Virus record (IMG/VR): IMGVR_UViG_3300010885_016477
Coordinates: 1-31,403 of that record
DNA length: 31,403 nt
Source: a virus
Direction: 5' to 3' (one strand)
Shown here: piece after piece, positions 21,728-29,560 of the stretch
Layout: each line of letters begins with the position of its first letter
How positions within the stretch are numbered: position 1 is the stretch's first letter
Notes under the pieces: model-generated
Told to the model about the DNA's origin: nothing
The model's database searches: none
Seen by the model: only the letters and a program-made list of their open reading frames with translations
Position numbers and translations under genes: made by a program

Positions 21728-21742
21728 TGCTACTATTATATG

Positions 21743-21750
21743 GTTAAATA
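21743..21750 (+). promoter_or_regulatory. Late-like promoter box for the plus block
   Basis: GTTAAATA, six of eight bases of TATAAATA, ends four bases before ATG 21755. GTTAAATATT recurs on the minus strand at 31304-31295, before the far-right operon. Confidence 0.45.
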
Positions 21751-21754
21751 TTTC

Positions 21755-22603
21755 ATGGAAAGAATAAAACGAGCTACCAGCTATGATCCTAAATGGCTAG
21801 AAACTGACAGGCCTCAACCGTTAGTGGATTTGGTTATTGAACAGCTAATACAAGATGTGCTGTCTGGAAAAACAGATAAAGACATTACAGATAATGTGTA
21901 CCTTAATTTTAAACAGGAAATGACTGATTGGATTTTTGGCAGCAAACTTAATACACTATCAGGATTTGAATCCTTTAATCGAGTTGATATTATCAACGGG
22001 TGTACTCAGTTTATTGATGCGATTTACATGAGAGGACCAGTGCAGGTATTACAAGGTGATTATAAGTATCATCATAGATTGGGCAATTGGGGACGAACCG
22101 TCGGCAATTTATCTACCAATGTGCCATTAATTATAGCAATGCCATTTCCTAGTACAGGTGCTGTGCATGGACAAATAAAGGAGATTCTAGATGAAGCGCA
22201 AGACAAAGGAATTAGTGTACATGTGGATGGCGCTTGGCTTACTTGCTGCCGCGGAATTGACTTTGATCTATCTCATCCTGCAATTAAGTCTGTAGGTATA
22301 AGTCTAAGTAAAGGATTAGGGTTAGGATGGAACAGAATTGGCCTGCGTTGGACCAGAGAGAAAAACCAAGATTCTATTACTATCATGAATGATTTCAATA
22401 TGAATAATCGAGCTTTGGCAATTATTGGATTACATTTTATACGCAACTTGCCAACGGATTATCTTTGGAATACGTATGGTGAAATTTATCATAAAATATG
22501 TAAAGATTTCGATCTTACTCCGACCAATAGCATTTATCTTGCATTGAGAAACAATCAACCCGTTGGACTAAGTCCATTAATTAGATATGTCGCAGAACAG
22601 TAA
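21755..22603 (+). CDS. PLP-dependent aminotransferase-fold enzyme
   Basis: 282 residues. Fold-type I signatures: NGCTQFIDAIYM (81-92) as the cofactor phosphate loop, VPLIIAMPFPSTGAVH (123-138), GISVHVDGAWLTC with Asp158 (the residue that binds the pyridine nitrogen), and VGISLSKGLGLGWNRIGLR with Schiff-base Lys186 (180-198). The chemistry could be transamination, decarboxylation or racemisation of an amino acid. It is short compared with most class I/II enzymes (about 380), lacking much of the C-terminal small domain. I chose ATG 21755 because it mirrors the divergent gene's start; an in-frame ATG at 21725 would overlap the opposite promoter. It overlaps the following radical SAM gene by 17 bases. 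Confidence 0.83.
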   Translation: MERIKRATSYDPKWLETDRPQPLVDLVIEQLIQDVLSGKTDKDITDNVYLNFKQEMTDWIFGSKLNTLSGFESFNRVDIINGCTQFIDAIYMRGPVQVLQGDYKYHHRLGNWGRTVGNLSTNVPLIIAMPFPSTGAVHGQIKEILDEAQDKGISVHVDGAWLTCCRGIDFDLSHPAIKSVGISLSKGLGLGWNRIGLRWTREKNQDSITIMNDFNMNNRALAIIGLHFIRNLPTDYLWNTYGEIYHKICKDFDLTPTNSIYLALRNNQPVGLSPLIRYVAEQ

Positions 22604-23849
22604 AACATTTTGTATGCACCCCTTCACTGGGTTAGCAACTAGAGAAGATGGCGCAATACAAGTATGCTGCCGTAGCCATCCTATTGGATTTATACAAGAC
22701 AACACCTTAGAAGAAATCTGGAACGGAGACAATATGAAACGTATCCGTAAACAGGTACTGTCGGGAGAAAGGCCTTCTGAGTGTGAACCGTGTTTTAGTT
22801 TAGAGGATCAAGGAGTTGAAAGTCTTCGTCAACGACACGTTGCAGGAGTAATTCCAGAAGCACGTATTACCCTATATCCTAATGCTGTTAGCACAATGCG
22901 CAAAGACTATACGATGCCGTTTGAGATTCCTACTATGGAACTTAAACTAAACAACCTGTGTAATTTAAAATGTCGTATGTGCCATCCTGGAGATAGTACT
23001 AGTTGGAACGACTGGTCAGAAGTTAAAGACTTTTACAAAGGTACTGGCAAAGTTATTTTTGATCTAGTAGAAGAACATAATTTAGAAAAGAAACCACTGT
23101 TAGATAAGTTTGAAGACAATCCCAAATGGTGGGAAAGTTTAGAAAAGAACTTACCGCATTTTAGACGTGTAGAATTTGCTGGTGGAGAACCACTAATGGA
23201 TCCACAGCACTATCGCATATTAGATATGCTTGCACCTTACGGGCATCAAATTGAAATTAAGTATGCTACCAATCTAACTACACTAGGTAAAAGCAACCGT
23301 ACTATCTGGGAGTATTGGCCTAAGTTTAAAAGTGTAGCAGTTAATGTAAGTATTGACGGTATCGGTACAAGTTACGAATACATTCGAGGCAATGCATCGT
23401 GGGCAGAGCTCATAAACAACATTAGACAAATACAAAATGTTTCAAACATCAGCCGCATCGTCGGTGCTGTAGCAGTACAGGTCAGCAATATTCTTATATT
23501 AGATAAAATGATAGAATATTTTTTAAATGATTTAGGCATTGTATTTTATACCAACATGGTAAAATATCCCGATGTCTTGTCAGCACAGGTATTACCTAAG
23601 CCTTTAAAAGCATTGGCTATCATGCGGCTTGAAGAAGTTAAGAAACGTGTACCCGACTTCAAATATGTCAAGGCTAATCCTATTTTATTAAACATTACTC
23701 TAGAACAGATTAATGGAATTATCAATTACCTTAACGCTGTGGATCAAAACGACAAGTGGGAAGACTGTGTAGAATTTAATCGTAAGTTAGATATCACCCG
23801 TCACCAAAGTTTTACAGACATTACTCCGGAATTTAAAGACTATGTATAA
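22587..23849 (+). CDS. Twitch-domain radical SAM enzyme 1
   Basis: 420 residues. An N-terminal cysteine domain comes first: Cys9 (FCMHPF), Cys27-Cys28 (IQVCCRS), LEEIWNGDNMKRIRKQVLSG (41-60) and Cys66-x2-Cys69 (SECEPC). It resembles the twitch/SPASM-type domain that binds an auxiliary iron-sulfur cluster, but sits ahead of the radical domain. The radical SAM motif is Cys125-x3-Cys129-x2-Cys132 (LCNLKCRMC), followed by FAGGEPL (197-203), then SIDGIG about residue 261. Proteins with this layout are common in T4-like marine phages. A radical modification of a peptide or small molecule is likely. It overlaps both neighbours. The paralogue is 25701-27086. Confidence 0.9.
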   Translation: MSQNSKTFCMHPFTGLATREDGAIQVCCRSHPIGFIQDNTLEEIWNGDNMKRIRKQVLSGERPSECEPCFSLEDQGVESLRQRHVAGVIPEARITLYPNAVSTMRKDYTMPFEIPTMELKLNNLCNLKCRMCHPGDSTSWNDWSEVKDFYKGTGKVIFDLVEEHNLEKKPLLDKFEDNPKWWESLEKNLPHFRRVEFAGGEPLMDPQHYRILDMLAPYGHQIEIKYATNLTTLGKSNRTIWEYWPKFKSVAVNVSIDGIGTSYEYIRGNASWAELINNIRQIQNVSNISRIVGAVAVQVSNILILDKMIEYFLNDLGIVFYTNMVKYPDVLSAQVLPKPLKALAIMRLEEVKKRVPDFKYVKANPILLNITLEQINGIINYLNAVDQNDKWEDCVEFNRKLDITRHQSFTDITPEFKDYV

Positions 23850-24738
23850 AGTTACCAGTGCTTGGCCGCATCAAGATCAAATTAAAGTTGAGTGGAATCT
23901 AGGTAAACGCTGTAATTATGATTGTACATATTGTCCTGCATCTATCCACGATAACTTTAGTCCCCACACTGATATTAATGTTTTAGAAGCAGCAGTTGAT
24001 AAACTTTGCGAATTAGGAAAACCCTTGCGTATAAGTTTAACCGGGGGAGAACCCTGTGTGCATCCAGACATTGAGGATTTTTTAGAATACTTAAAACGTA
24101 AAGATATATTTTGGGTTAACCTAACAACAAACGGCACTAGGGGATACCAGTGGTACTTGCACAATGAAATGTTCTTCAATCATCTTGTGTTTAGTTTACA
24201 CTTTGAAAAAATGGACTGGACACGGGTGTTTGATACTATTCTAAAGTTTTATGATGAAACTGATAGAGATTTTTTTGTAAATGTTATGGCCCATCACAGT
24301 TACATGCACAACGTAAAAGTTGTTGTTAAAAAGTTTGATGAGCTGGGAATTAAATATGCCATTCGTAGAATCCGTTGGACTGAAGGCGACCATAACGTAT
24401 TCGACGATTTAAAATACGATGGCAAGGATCTAGGATGGATTTTAAAGCATGACGCCACAGTTAAACCTAATTGCAGAATTGACAACGAACAAATAATTCA
24501 TGCCAACGATGTTATTAAAAAACATATGAACCAGTTTAAAGGTTGGACTTGCAACGCAGGTATAGAAAGCCTGATGATAAATTGGGACGGAGATGTACAC
24601 CGAGCGACTTGTAGAGTGGGTGGTAGTCTAGGCAACATATACAAAGGTACATTTACATCTCCTACCGATCCAGTCATATGTACTAGAGATTGGTGTACCT
24701 GTGCTGCTGATATTCCGTTAACTAAGACTCTTGGTTAG
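23842..24738 (+). CDS. Radical SAM enzyme B1
   Basis: 298 residues. Cys24-x3-Cys28-x2-Cys31 (RCNYDCTYC) is followed by SLTGGEPCVHPD (65-76), NLTTNGTRG (92-100) and a C-terminal cysteine set (GWTCNAGIESLMINWDGDVHRATC and CTRDWCTCAADI) that suits one or two auxiliary clusters. It belongs to the same group as 24718-25704 and 30309-31286, which share GW(T/N/S)CN.G and a late Cys pair. The protein is soluble. It starts 8 bases inside the preceding gene and its last 21 bases are shared antisense with the minus-strand gene, whose C-terminus reads almost the same peptide (LTKTLG versus LTKSLS). It closes the three-gene plus block with the PLP enzyme. Confidence 0.88.
   Translation: MYKVTSAWPHQDQIKVEWNLGKRCNYDCTYCPASIHDNFSPHTDINVLEAAVDKLCELGKPLRISLTGGEPCVHPDIEDFLEYLKRKDIFWVNLTTNGTRGYQWYLHNEMFFNHLVFSLHFEKMDWTRVFDTILKFYDETDRDFFVNVMAHHSYMHNVKVVVKKFDELGIKYAIRRIRWTEGDHNVFDDLKYDGKDLGWILKHDATVKPNCRIDNEQIIHANDVIKKHMNQFKGWTCNAGIESLMINWDGDVHRATCRVGGSLGNIYKGTFTSPTDPVICTRDWCTCAADIPLTKTLG
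24718..24738. repeat. Imperfect palindrome encoding two C-termini
   Basis: TTAACTAAGA C TCTTGGTTAG folds back on itself (10 pairs, two of them G-T). It holds the last codons of both convergent radical SAM genes, giving LTKTLG-stop on plus and LTKSLS-stop on minus. In RNA it could act as a bidirectional terminator hairpin. Confidence 0.8.
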
Positions 24739-25704
24739 GTGTGTCTCTGGAATACAACTACAGCAGGTTATTTGACATTTTGATTGTTTGAATTCTGGAT
24801 CAAACAAATTAATAAAATTACTATCTAACATATTATATCTTTGATCAAACAGCGTCTGTCCACAAGCACCTTGTATTATGCCATCCCAATTTACATAGAT
24901 AGAATCTAATCCAATGTTACAATTCCAACCTGTAAAGTCAGTCCACCCATGATTGATATATGTGTTTGACGTTGCCATCACTGGCAGAGTTTTATCTTCT
25001 AACCATACAGCACTTTCAAATATCTTTATAGATCCGTCAAATATTAAGTTGTAATTTTTTAAAAACCAAGTTAGATTAGGCAATCTTTTTAATTCTTTAG
25101 ACATATACTGCTTTTGCAATTTAGTATAGGGAAGATATCCTACAACTTCTTTAGCAAGGACGAACCAAGGATGTTTGCTAGATGCCTTCATGTATTCAAC
25201 AGCAGCAACACATTCGTCCCATCTGGTTGGATCCATTAATACTAATACAGTTACTTTTTTGTTTAAAGCGTACAGCGTGTCAGCAACTTCGATCATGTGA
25301 TCAATATTACTTTCTTTTACATGATGCGACAATGTTGCATTGTCAATTAAATGACCATTGTCTTTCCACCAGCGTAATGTTCGTGACCCGTTTGATGTAA
25401 CGCTTACATAAACATCATTTGATTTTTTTATTTCTAAAATAAACTTATCTAAGTCTTTCCATACAGTGGGTTCACCGCCGCCTATGTCTAAATGAAATTT
25501 AGTTTTTCCTAGTTTAGTAGTGTACTCTTTAAACAGATGTTGAAAATTAGCAATTACAACATCGGTGTTAACCGGTGATTTAAAATTTCCTTCGTTAGAA
25601 CCTGGGAAACAATAATCGCATTTGAAGTTGCACACATTACTTGGACTCCAACGTACATTTAAAATATTGGGTTTAGAAAGAGATTTTATTTTAATCGGTT
25701 TCAT
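24718..25704 (-). CDS. Radical SAM enzyme B2
   Basis: 328 residues. Cys25-x3-Cys29-x2-Cys32 (VCNFKCDYC) with FPGSNEGN after it, DIGGGEPTVWKD (74-85), VTSNGSRTLRWW (102-113), and the C-terminal cysteine set (GWNCNIGLDSIYVNWDG, ACGQTLFDQ, CQITCCSCIPETHLTK). It is a paralogue of 23842-24738, placed tail to tail with it. The radical SAM core is complete, and the late cysteines suggest an auxiliary cluster. It overlaps the upstream twitch-type gene by four bases (ATGA) and is the last gene of the seven-gene minus block. Substrate unknown. Confidence 0.88.
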   Translation of the reverse strand: MKPIKIKSLSKPNILNVRWSPSNVCNFKCDYCFPGSNEGNFKSPVNTDVVIANFQHLFKEYTTKLGKTKFHLDIGGGEPTVWKDLDKFILEIKKSNDVYVSVTSNGSRTLRWWKDNGHLIDNATLSHHVKESNIDHMIEVADTLYALNKKVTVLVLMDPTRWDECVAAVEYMKASSKHPWFVLAKEVVGYLPYTKLQKQYMSKELKRLPNLTWFLKNYNLIFDGSIKIFESAVWLEDKTLPVMATSNTYINHGWTDFTGWNCNIGLDSIYVNWDGIIQGACGQTLFDQRYNMLDSNFINLFDPEFKQSKCQITCCSCIPETHLTKSLS

Positions 25705-27086
25705 AAAATATGTTCTAGTTCAGGAAACACCGATTTGGCGCTCATGTGTCGAATTGAATCTAAATTAACAACGTATTCTTTAAAGTCTGGCAGTAGGTGT
25801 GTGTGATCTTCTGCTTGAATAAATTTTAAAATGCCTTCCCAACGTTTCCAACCGTATGGATTGTCTTTCCAGAAGTTGTCGTCTTGTCTATAATTGTCCC
25901 ATAACCATTGTTTAAAGTCTGCAAACTGTTGTACAATTTCATCCTTGTCTGCTTGTGGTAAAATCCTAGCACTTAGAAATGTAGGAATGTATAACAAATG
26001 TAGGTTAATGATTCCGCCGCCAGTTTCGTATTCGTCAAGTGCAAATTTATTAATCTTTTTAAATCCTTGACTCAGTTTCCATTTGGCAAAATCAATGATA
26101 TGTTTAACGTTAAACACCTGCACTGCGCAGGCTATTGCACAATGTATGTTATCGGGAGCATTATCCATTAACCAAAGACTGCGTTCAATGTCTGCCCAGT
26201 CTGTAGGATAACGAATATAATTGTTTCTTTCCATCACAGCATCAATACTAAATGCATATCGTACCTGTTTAAACTGACTCCATACATTGATGATGTCGTC
26301 GTTAACAAATATTCCATTACTGTTATATCGTAGGCTAATATTTTTAGCATAACCACGTTTGATAATTTCATCTAAGAACCGTCTATGTTCTTTAATCATC
26401 AACGGCTCACCACCTGCAAAGTATAACTGTGTTATGTTTGGTATTTGCTCAAACACATCATCCCAGAACTCTGGTTTTTCATACCAAGTATTATTGAATT
26501 CGGCTTTGTCAAATCCTACTTGTTTTAATACAATAGTGCTTTTTGTTTTTGCAATTAGTTTATCGTAGTCTTGCAACCAACGACTACTGTCATGCGGACT
26601 ACACATAACGCATTTTAAATTACAAGTATGCCCAAGTCTTAAATCCAAGTATCGTATAACAGGAGGAACAGCACCAGTTAGATCAGTGTCTGCAATAAGT
26701 TTATTAAAATCTAATCCATCACGATTCCATTCGTACATTTCCCAAAGACGTTTGCTTACAACTCCGTTAGCTTCTTCTTCAAAGCATTTAGTACAACTTG
26801 CTGGTATCTTTCCTTCTAGCATTGTTGTACGTACACTACGCATATACTGATTGTTAAATGCTTCTAATGGTGTTTCTCTTCCAAAGTTTGCCGGAGTACC
26901 ATCTTCTTTCTTGACCAGTCCTACTGCATAGTCGCCGGTGTGAGCTCCGCTGGCATTTGTAACACAACAAAGCCTAGCATCCCCATTGGGTCTAGTTGCT
27001 AGATGTATCCAAGGTAAAGCACAAAAGGTCGGTGAGCCTGTTCGTTCTTCAATTATCTTAATGTAAGTTTTAATTTTATTAGTCAT
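25701..27086 (-). CDS. Twitch-domain radical SAM enzyme 2
   Basis: 461 residues, the layout of 22587-23849. The N-terminal domain has Cys22 (FCALPWIHLA), Cys40-Cys41 (RLCCVT), LEAFNNQYMRSVRTTMLEG (74-92) and Cys98-x2-Cys101. The radical SAM motif is Cys155-x3-Cys159-x2-Cys162 (TCNLKCVMC), followed by YFAGGEPLMIKEHRR about 225-239, and SIDAVMERNNYIRYP about 290. Compared with paralogue 1 it has extra residues in the linker (108-140). It overlaps the SGNH-like gene upstream by eight bases. A radical modification is expected; the twin copies in opposite blocks recall the twinned kinase-like and oxygenase genes. Confidence 0.9.
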   Translation of the reverse strand: MTNKIKTYIKIIEERTGSPTFCALPWIHLATRPNGDARLCCVTNASGAHTGDYAVGLVKKEDGTPANFGRETPLEAFNNQYMRSVRTTMLEGKIPASCTKCFEEEANGVVSKRLWEMYEWNRDGLDFNKLIADTDLTGAVPPVIRYLDLRLGHTCNLKCVMCSPHDSSRWLQDYDKLIAKTKSTIVLKQVGFDKAEFNNTWYEKPEFWDDVFEQIPNITQLYFAGGEPLMIKEHRRFLDEIIKRGYAKNISLRYNSNGIFVNDDIINVWSQFKQVRYAFSIDAVMERNNYIRYPTDWADIERSLWLMDNAPDNIHCAIACAVQVFNVKHIIDFAKWKLSQGFKKINKFALDEYETGGGIINLHLLYIPTFLSARILPQADKDEIVQQFADFKQWLWDNYRQDDNFWKDNPYGWKRWEGILKFIQAEDHTHLLPDFKEYVVNLDSIRHMSAKSVFPELEHIL

Positions 27087-27885
27087 TATTCCACATCACC
27101 GAAATATCATTAGAGTAGTTTAAAATTTTTCCATCCTCGTATTCATCTATAGCATTTTTAATAAATTGAAATACCATAGTATTTTTAACGCCTTCTAGAT
27201 GATTTGGCCTATCATCTATTTTAGGATATTGAAATGTATTCTGTGCATCACCTGCTATGCTTAGACTATTAAGGGCTGGTCTAATTTCAACACCGTGTTT
27301 CCAATTATAGTTATAGGTAATACTGTTAGGATGAAATCCATCAAAGTCCCAAGACTTGGGATTACCAAATGCCCAAAAATGAATAATTTTTGTAGAAGAA
27401 GGAAATGTAGACAATACATTATTGTCAATATATTCTAAAATGGCTCGATGTTCAATCTCTTCTTTTTCTTGATCATACAGATATAGATAAAACTGTTTAG
27501 CAGCTTCCCATAAATCTTTAGTAAACGGATTTGTTTTTCCGGGATACTCTGTTTCAAACCATTTTTCTTTTTCTGGTCTATGTCCAGCAATGCCAGAGCT
27601 TGCGTGAATTGACCTAGCAGTTCTATTGAATAGTCGTCCTGAGTTGGTCCACACAAATACGCACACATCTGGAATTGACTGAGATGCGATTAATGGCTGC
27701 AATTGAATTAACAATGCATCCCAAACAGATGAACCTCCGTAGCCAAGATTAACTATATTGGCGTTGTAATAATCTCTTGTCTGTTCGATATAGGTTTGAT
27801 ATCCGTGTTCTATGCTGTGCGGATTATTCAATTTTGTACAAAAGCTATCACCAAAAAAGCCAACGGTTTTTATTTTGTCCTGCAT
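27079..27885 (-). CDS. SGNH-hydrolase-like protein 1
   Basis: 268 residues. Block I is GFFGDSFC (residues 9-16) with Ser14 as nucleophile, block II is VNLGYGGSSVWDAL (about 45-58) with its glycine, block III is VFVWTNSGRLFN with Asn, and block V is DDRPNHLEG with Asp225 and His229. All four SGNH elements can thus be read. Family members hydrolyse or transfer acyl groups, such as O-acetyl groups on sugars or lipids. No signal peptide is present, so it works inside the cell. The gene meets its upstream neighbour at TAATG and overlaps the twitch-type gene downstream. A second SGNH-like protein lies two genes upstream (29551-30309). Confidence 0.75.
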   Translation of the reverse strand: MQDKIKTVGFFGDSFCTKLNNPHSIEHGYQTYIEQTRDYYNANIVNLGYGGSSVWDALLIQLQPLIASQSIPDVCVFVWTNSGRLFNRTARSIHASSGIAGHRPEKEKWFETEYPGKTNPFTKDLWEAAKQFYLYLYDQEKEEIEHRAILEYIDNNVLSTFPSSTKIIHFWAFGNPKSWDFDGFHPNSITYNYNWKHGVEIRPALNSLSIAGDAQNTFQYPKIDDRPNHLEGVKNTMVFQFIKNAIDEYEDGKILNYSNDISVMWNND

Positions 27886-28970
27886 TAAAAAACGTCCAAG
27901 TCTAAAAATTGATCTCTACACTGACTTACTTCTACCTTGGTAAACTTACCGCAGACTCTTGCACACATGATAACCGACTTGTCTTCAAACCCTTTGTTCC
28001 AAACAGTTTGCCAAGCTTCACTGTTAATAAGCTCTTTAATAGGATGTTTGTTTAAATTTAATCCTTCTATGCCGCCAAATGCTTCTAAGGCAGCAGTTAA
28101 ACTTTCTTTGCTGTGTGTCATAAAATCCCAAACTAATTTGTTGGGTCTAGAATACTGATAGGGAACACTGGCTAAGAAACAGCAGGGCCACGCATATCCT
28201 TGAGAATCAATGTATAAACTTTTTGTTTCTTCAACTTCACAACTCACTGTACAGCTTGCAATTGCTTCTTTATAATTTTCAACAGTTTTTCTATCTATGA
28301 ATGCTATCTTCTTTTCAGTTGGTGATTCTAATTTATAAGCAACATTGCCACTGCTATCTAATACTTCAAAATATGGATCTCCGATGAACCTACTGGTTTG
28401 TTTTTCGTGAAAACTTTCAAACCCTAGTTCTTTAGCCAACTGCCTAGCAGGCTCTAGTTGATGTTCATTATGCTTAAATGTGATGAAGTTCCAACGTGCT
28501 CGGCCACCTGCTGCAATAAATGATTTAGCGTTGCTGATAATTTTATTAAAATCCGTTCCTATTCTATACAAATGATGTGTATCTTCGAGACCGTCTATAC
28601 CAAACAATACTATATGATTCTCTGGCATGGCTTTTGCCAAATCTCTCCACCAGGACGTGGTTCTTGCGCCACCGTTGGTGTGTACTTGTAAATCAATATT
28701 GGGATTTGATTCAGCAATATGCTCAACAATCTTAACTAGATCTTTATTTAAAATAGGATCACCATAGTTGCCACACAATGAAATAGCATTAACCTGTGCT
28801 ATTAGCTCGCTAGGAACAATAGATTTAAATTTCTTTATATCTAGATTTTTTTCAATTATATTTGGGTTAGGTAAACCGCCGTGCTCGTTCCTAGCGCACA
28901 TTGGGCACTTCGCCTGACATAGGCTAGAAACCTCTAAATGTAATTTTTTTATTTCTTCATACTTGTACAT
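27885..28970 (-). CDS. Radical SAM/SPASM-type enzyme A2
   Basis: 361 residues. Cys18-x3-Cys22-x2-Cys25 (SLCQAKCPMC), ARNEHGGLPNPN, CGNYGDPILNKDL about 66-78, and FGIDGLEDTHHLYRIGTDFN about 123-142. Later cysteines: VSCEVEETKSLYIDSQGYAWPCC and MCARVCGKF near the end. It is clearly homologous along the whole length to 17254-18339 and has the same number of residues. The start ATG overlaps the upstream methyltransferase stop (TAATG); an in-frame start at 29030 would extend into that gene. SPASM-type chemistry on a peptide or small molecule is likely. The substrate is unknown. Confidence 0.88.
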   Translation of the reverse strand: MYKYEEIKKLHLEVSSLCQAKCPMCARNEHGGLPNPNIIEKNLDIKKFKSIVPSELIAQVNAISLCGNYGDPILNKDLVKIVEHIAESNPNIDLQVHTNGGARTTSWWRDLAKAMPENHIVLFGIDGLEDTHHLYRIGTDFNKIISNAKSFIAAGGRARWNFITFKHNEHQLEPARQLAKELGFESFHEKQTSRFIGDPYFEVLDSSGNVAYKLESPTEKKIAFIDRKTVENYKEAIASCTVSCEVEETKSLYIDSQGYAWPCCFLASVPYQYSRPNKLVWDFMTHSKESLTAALEAFGGIEGLNLNKHPIKELINSEAWQTVWNKGFEDKSVIMCARVCGKFTKVEVSQCRDQFLDLDVF

Positions 28971-29560
28971 TATTTTTTTCCAATAATCATCCAACGTGTG
29001 TATAGAGGTAGTTCTAATTCGCCTGCCCATAATACATTAATATTGCTTTGTGTTTTAAATTCTTCAAGGCTTTTTGCTGTTCTAACGTGTTCTGTAATTT
29101 CATAATCGTTACTTTGCAATACTAATAAACTATTTTGAGGTATTCCGCTTAACCACAAATCGTATTGATCCTGAGTTATGTGTTCGCAACTGGTGTTAAT
29201 GATAACGTCCGCATCGCTTCGTAGCTCACACATGTCTGCGGTAACGGCACGAAACTTTCCAACCATTTCTTCAATTTTATTCATGTTGACAGCAATAGGT
29301 TCGCACGTAGGATCAATATCTACGCTACGAATATTCAATACAGGTACATCGCTTTGAAATATCATACTGGCTAACACACCAACCCAACCGCCGTGAATAT
29401 CAATAGTGACAAACTTTTTTACATGCGGACGTAAATTTTTAATTAACCATTCTTTGCTTTTTAATTGACCGCTCCAAAAGGCATCCATAGTTCGCATTGG
29501 CTCGGGACTTTGTCGGATAGCCTGCATCCAATGATGTAGATGTTCAGTGTTTATTTGCAT
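28970..29560 (-). CDS. Class I SAM-dependent methyltransferase-like protein
   Basis: 196 residues. FVTIDIHGGWVGVLASMIF (50-68) holds a motif-I-like loop with GGWxG, SVDIDP (79-84) is the acidic motif II that binds the adenosine ribose, FRAVTADMCEL (103-113) is motif III, and VIINTSCEHIT (119-129) stands in the position of motif IV with NTSCEH in place of DPPY. A small-molecule or protein O/N-methyltransferase is possible. It is compact (196 residues versus 220-300). It overlaps the SGNH-like gene upstream by ten bases and the radical SAM gene downstream through TAATG. Confidence 0.75.
   Translation of the reverse strand: MQINTEHLHHWMQAIRQSPEPMRTMDAFWSGQLKSKEWLIKNLRPHVKKFVTIDIHGGWVGVLASMIFQSDVPVLNIRSVDIDPTCEPIAVNMNKIEEMVGKFRAVTADMCELRSDADVIINTSCEHITQDQYDLWLSGIPQNSLLVLQSNDYEITEHVRTAKSLEEFKTQSNINVLWAGELELPLYTRWMIIGKK

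Larger units (their letters stand above)
21713..21757. repeat. 13-bp inverted repeat carrying two divergent start sites
   Basis: CATGAAATATTTA (21713-21725) is the exact reverse complement of TAAATATTTCATG (21745-21757). Each arm contains the start ATG of one of the two divergent genes, preceded by an identical TAAATATTTC. The 19-base centre is not symmetric. Confidence 0.9.

Noticed and set aside
28971-29030. An upstream start for the second SPASM radical SAM gene
   Set aside because: It would overlap the methyltransferase; the TAATG junction at 28970 matches the first copy.
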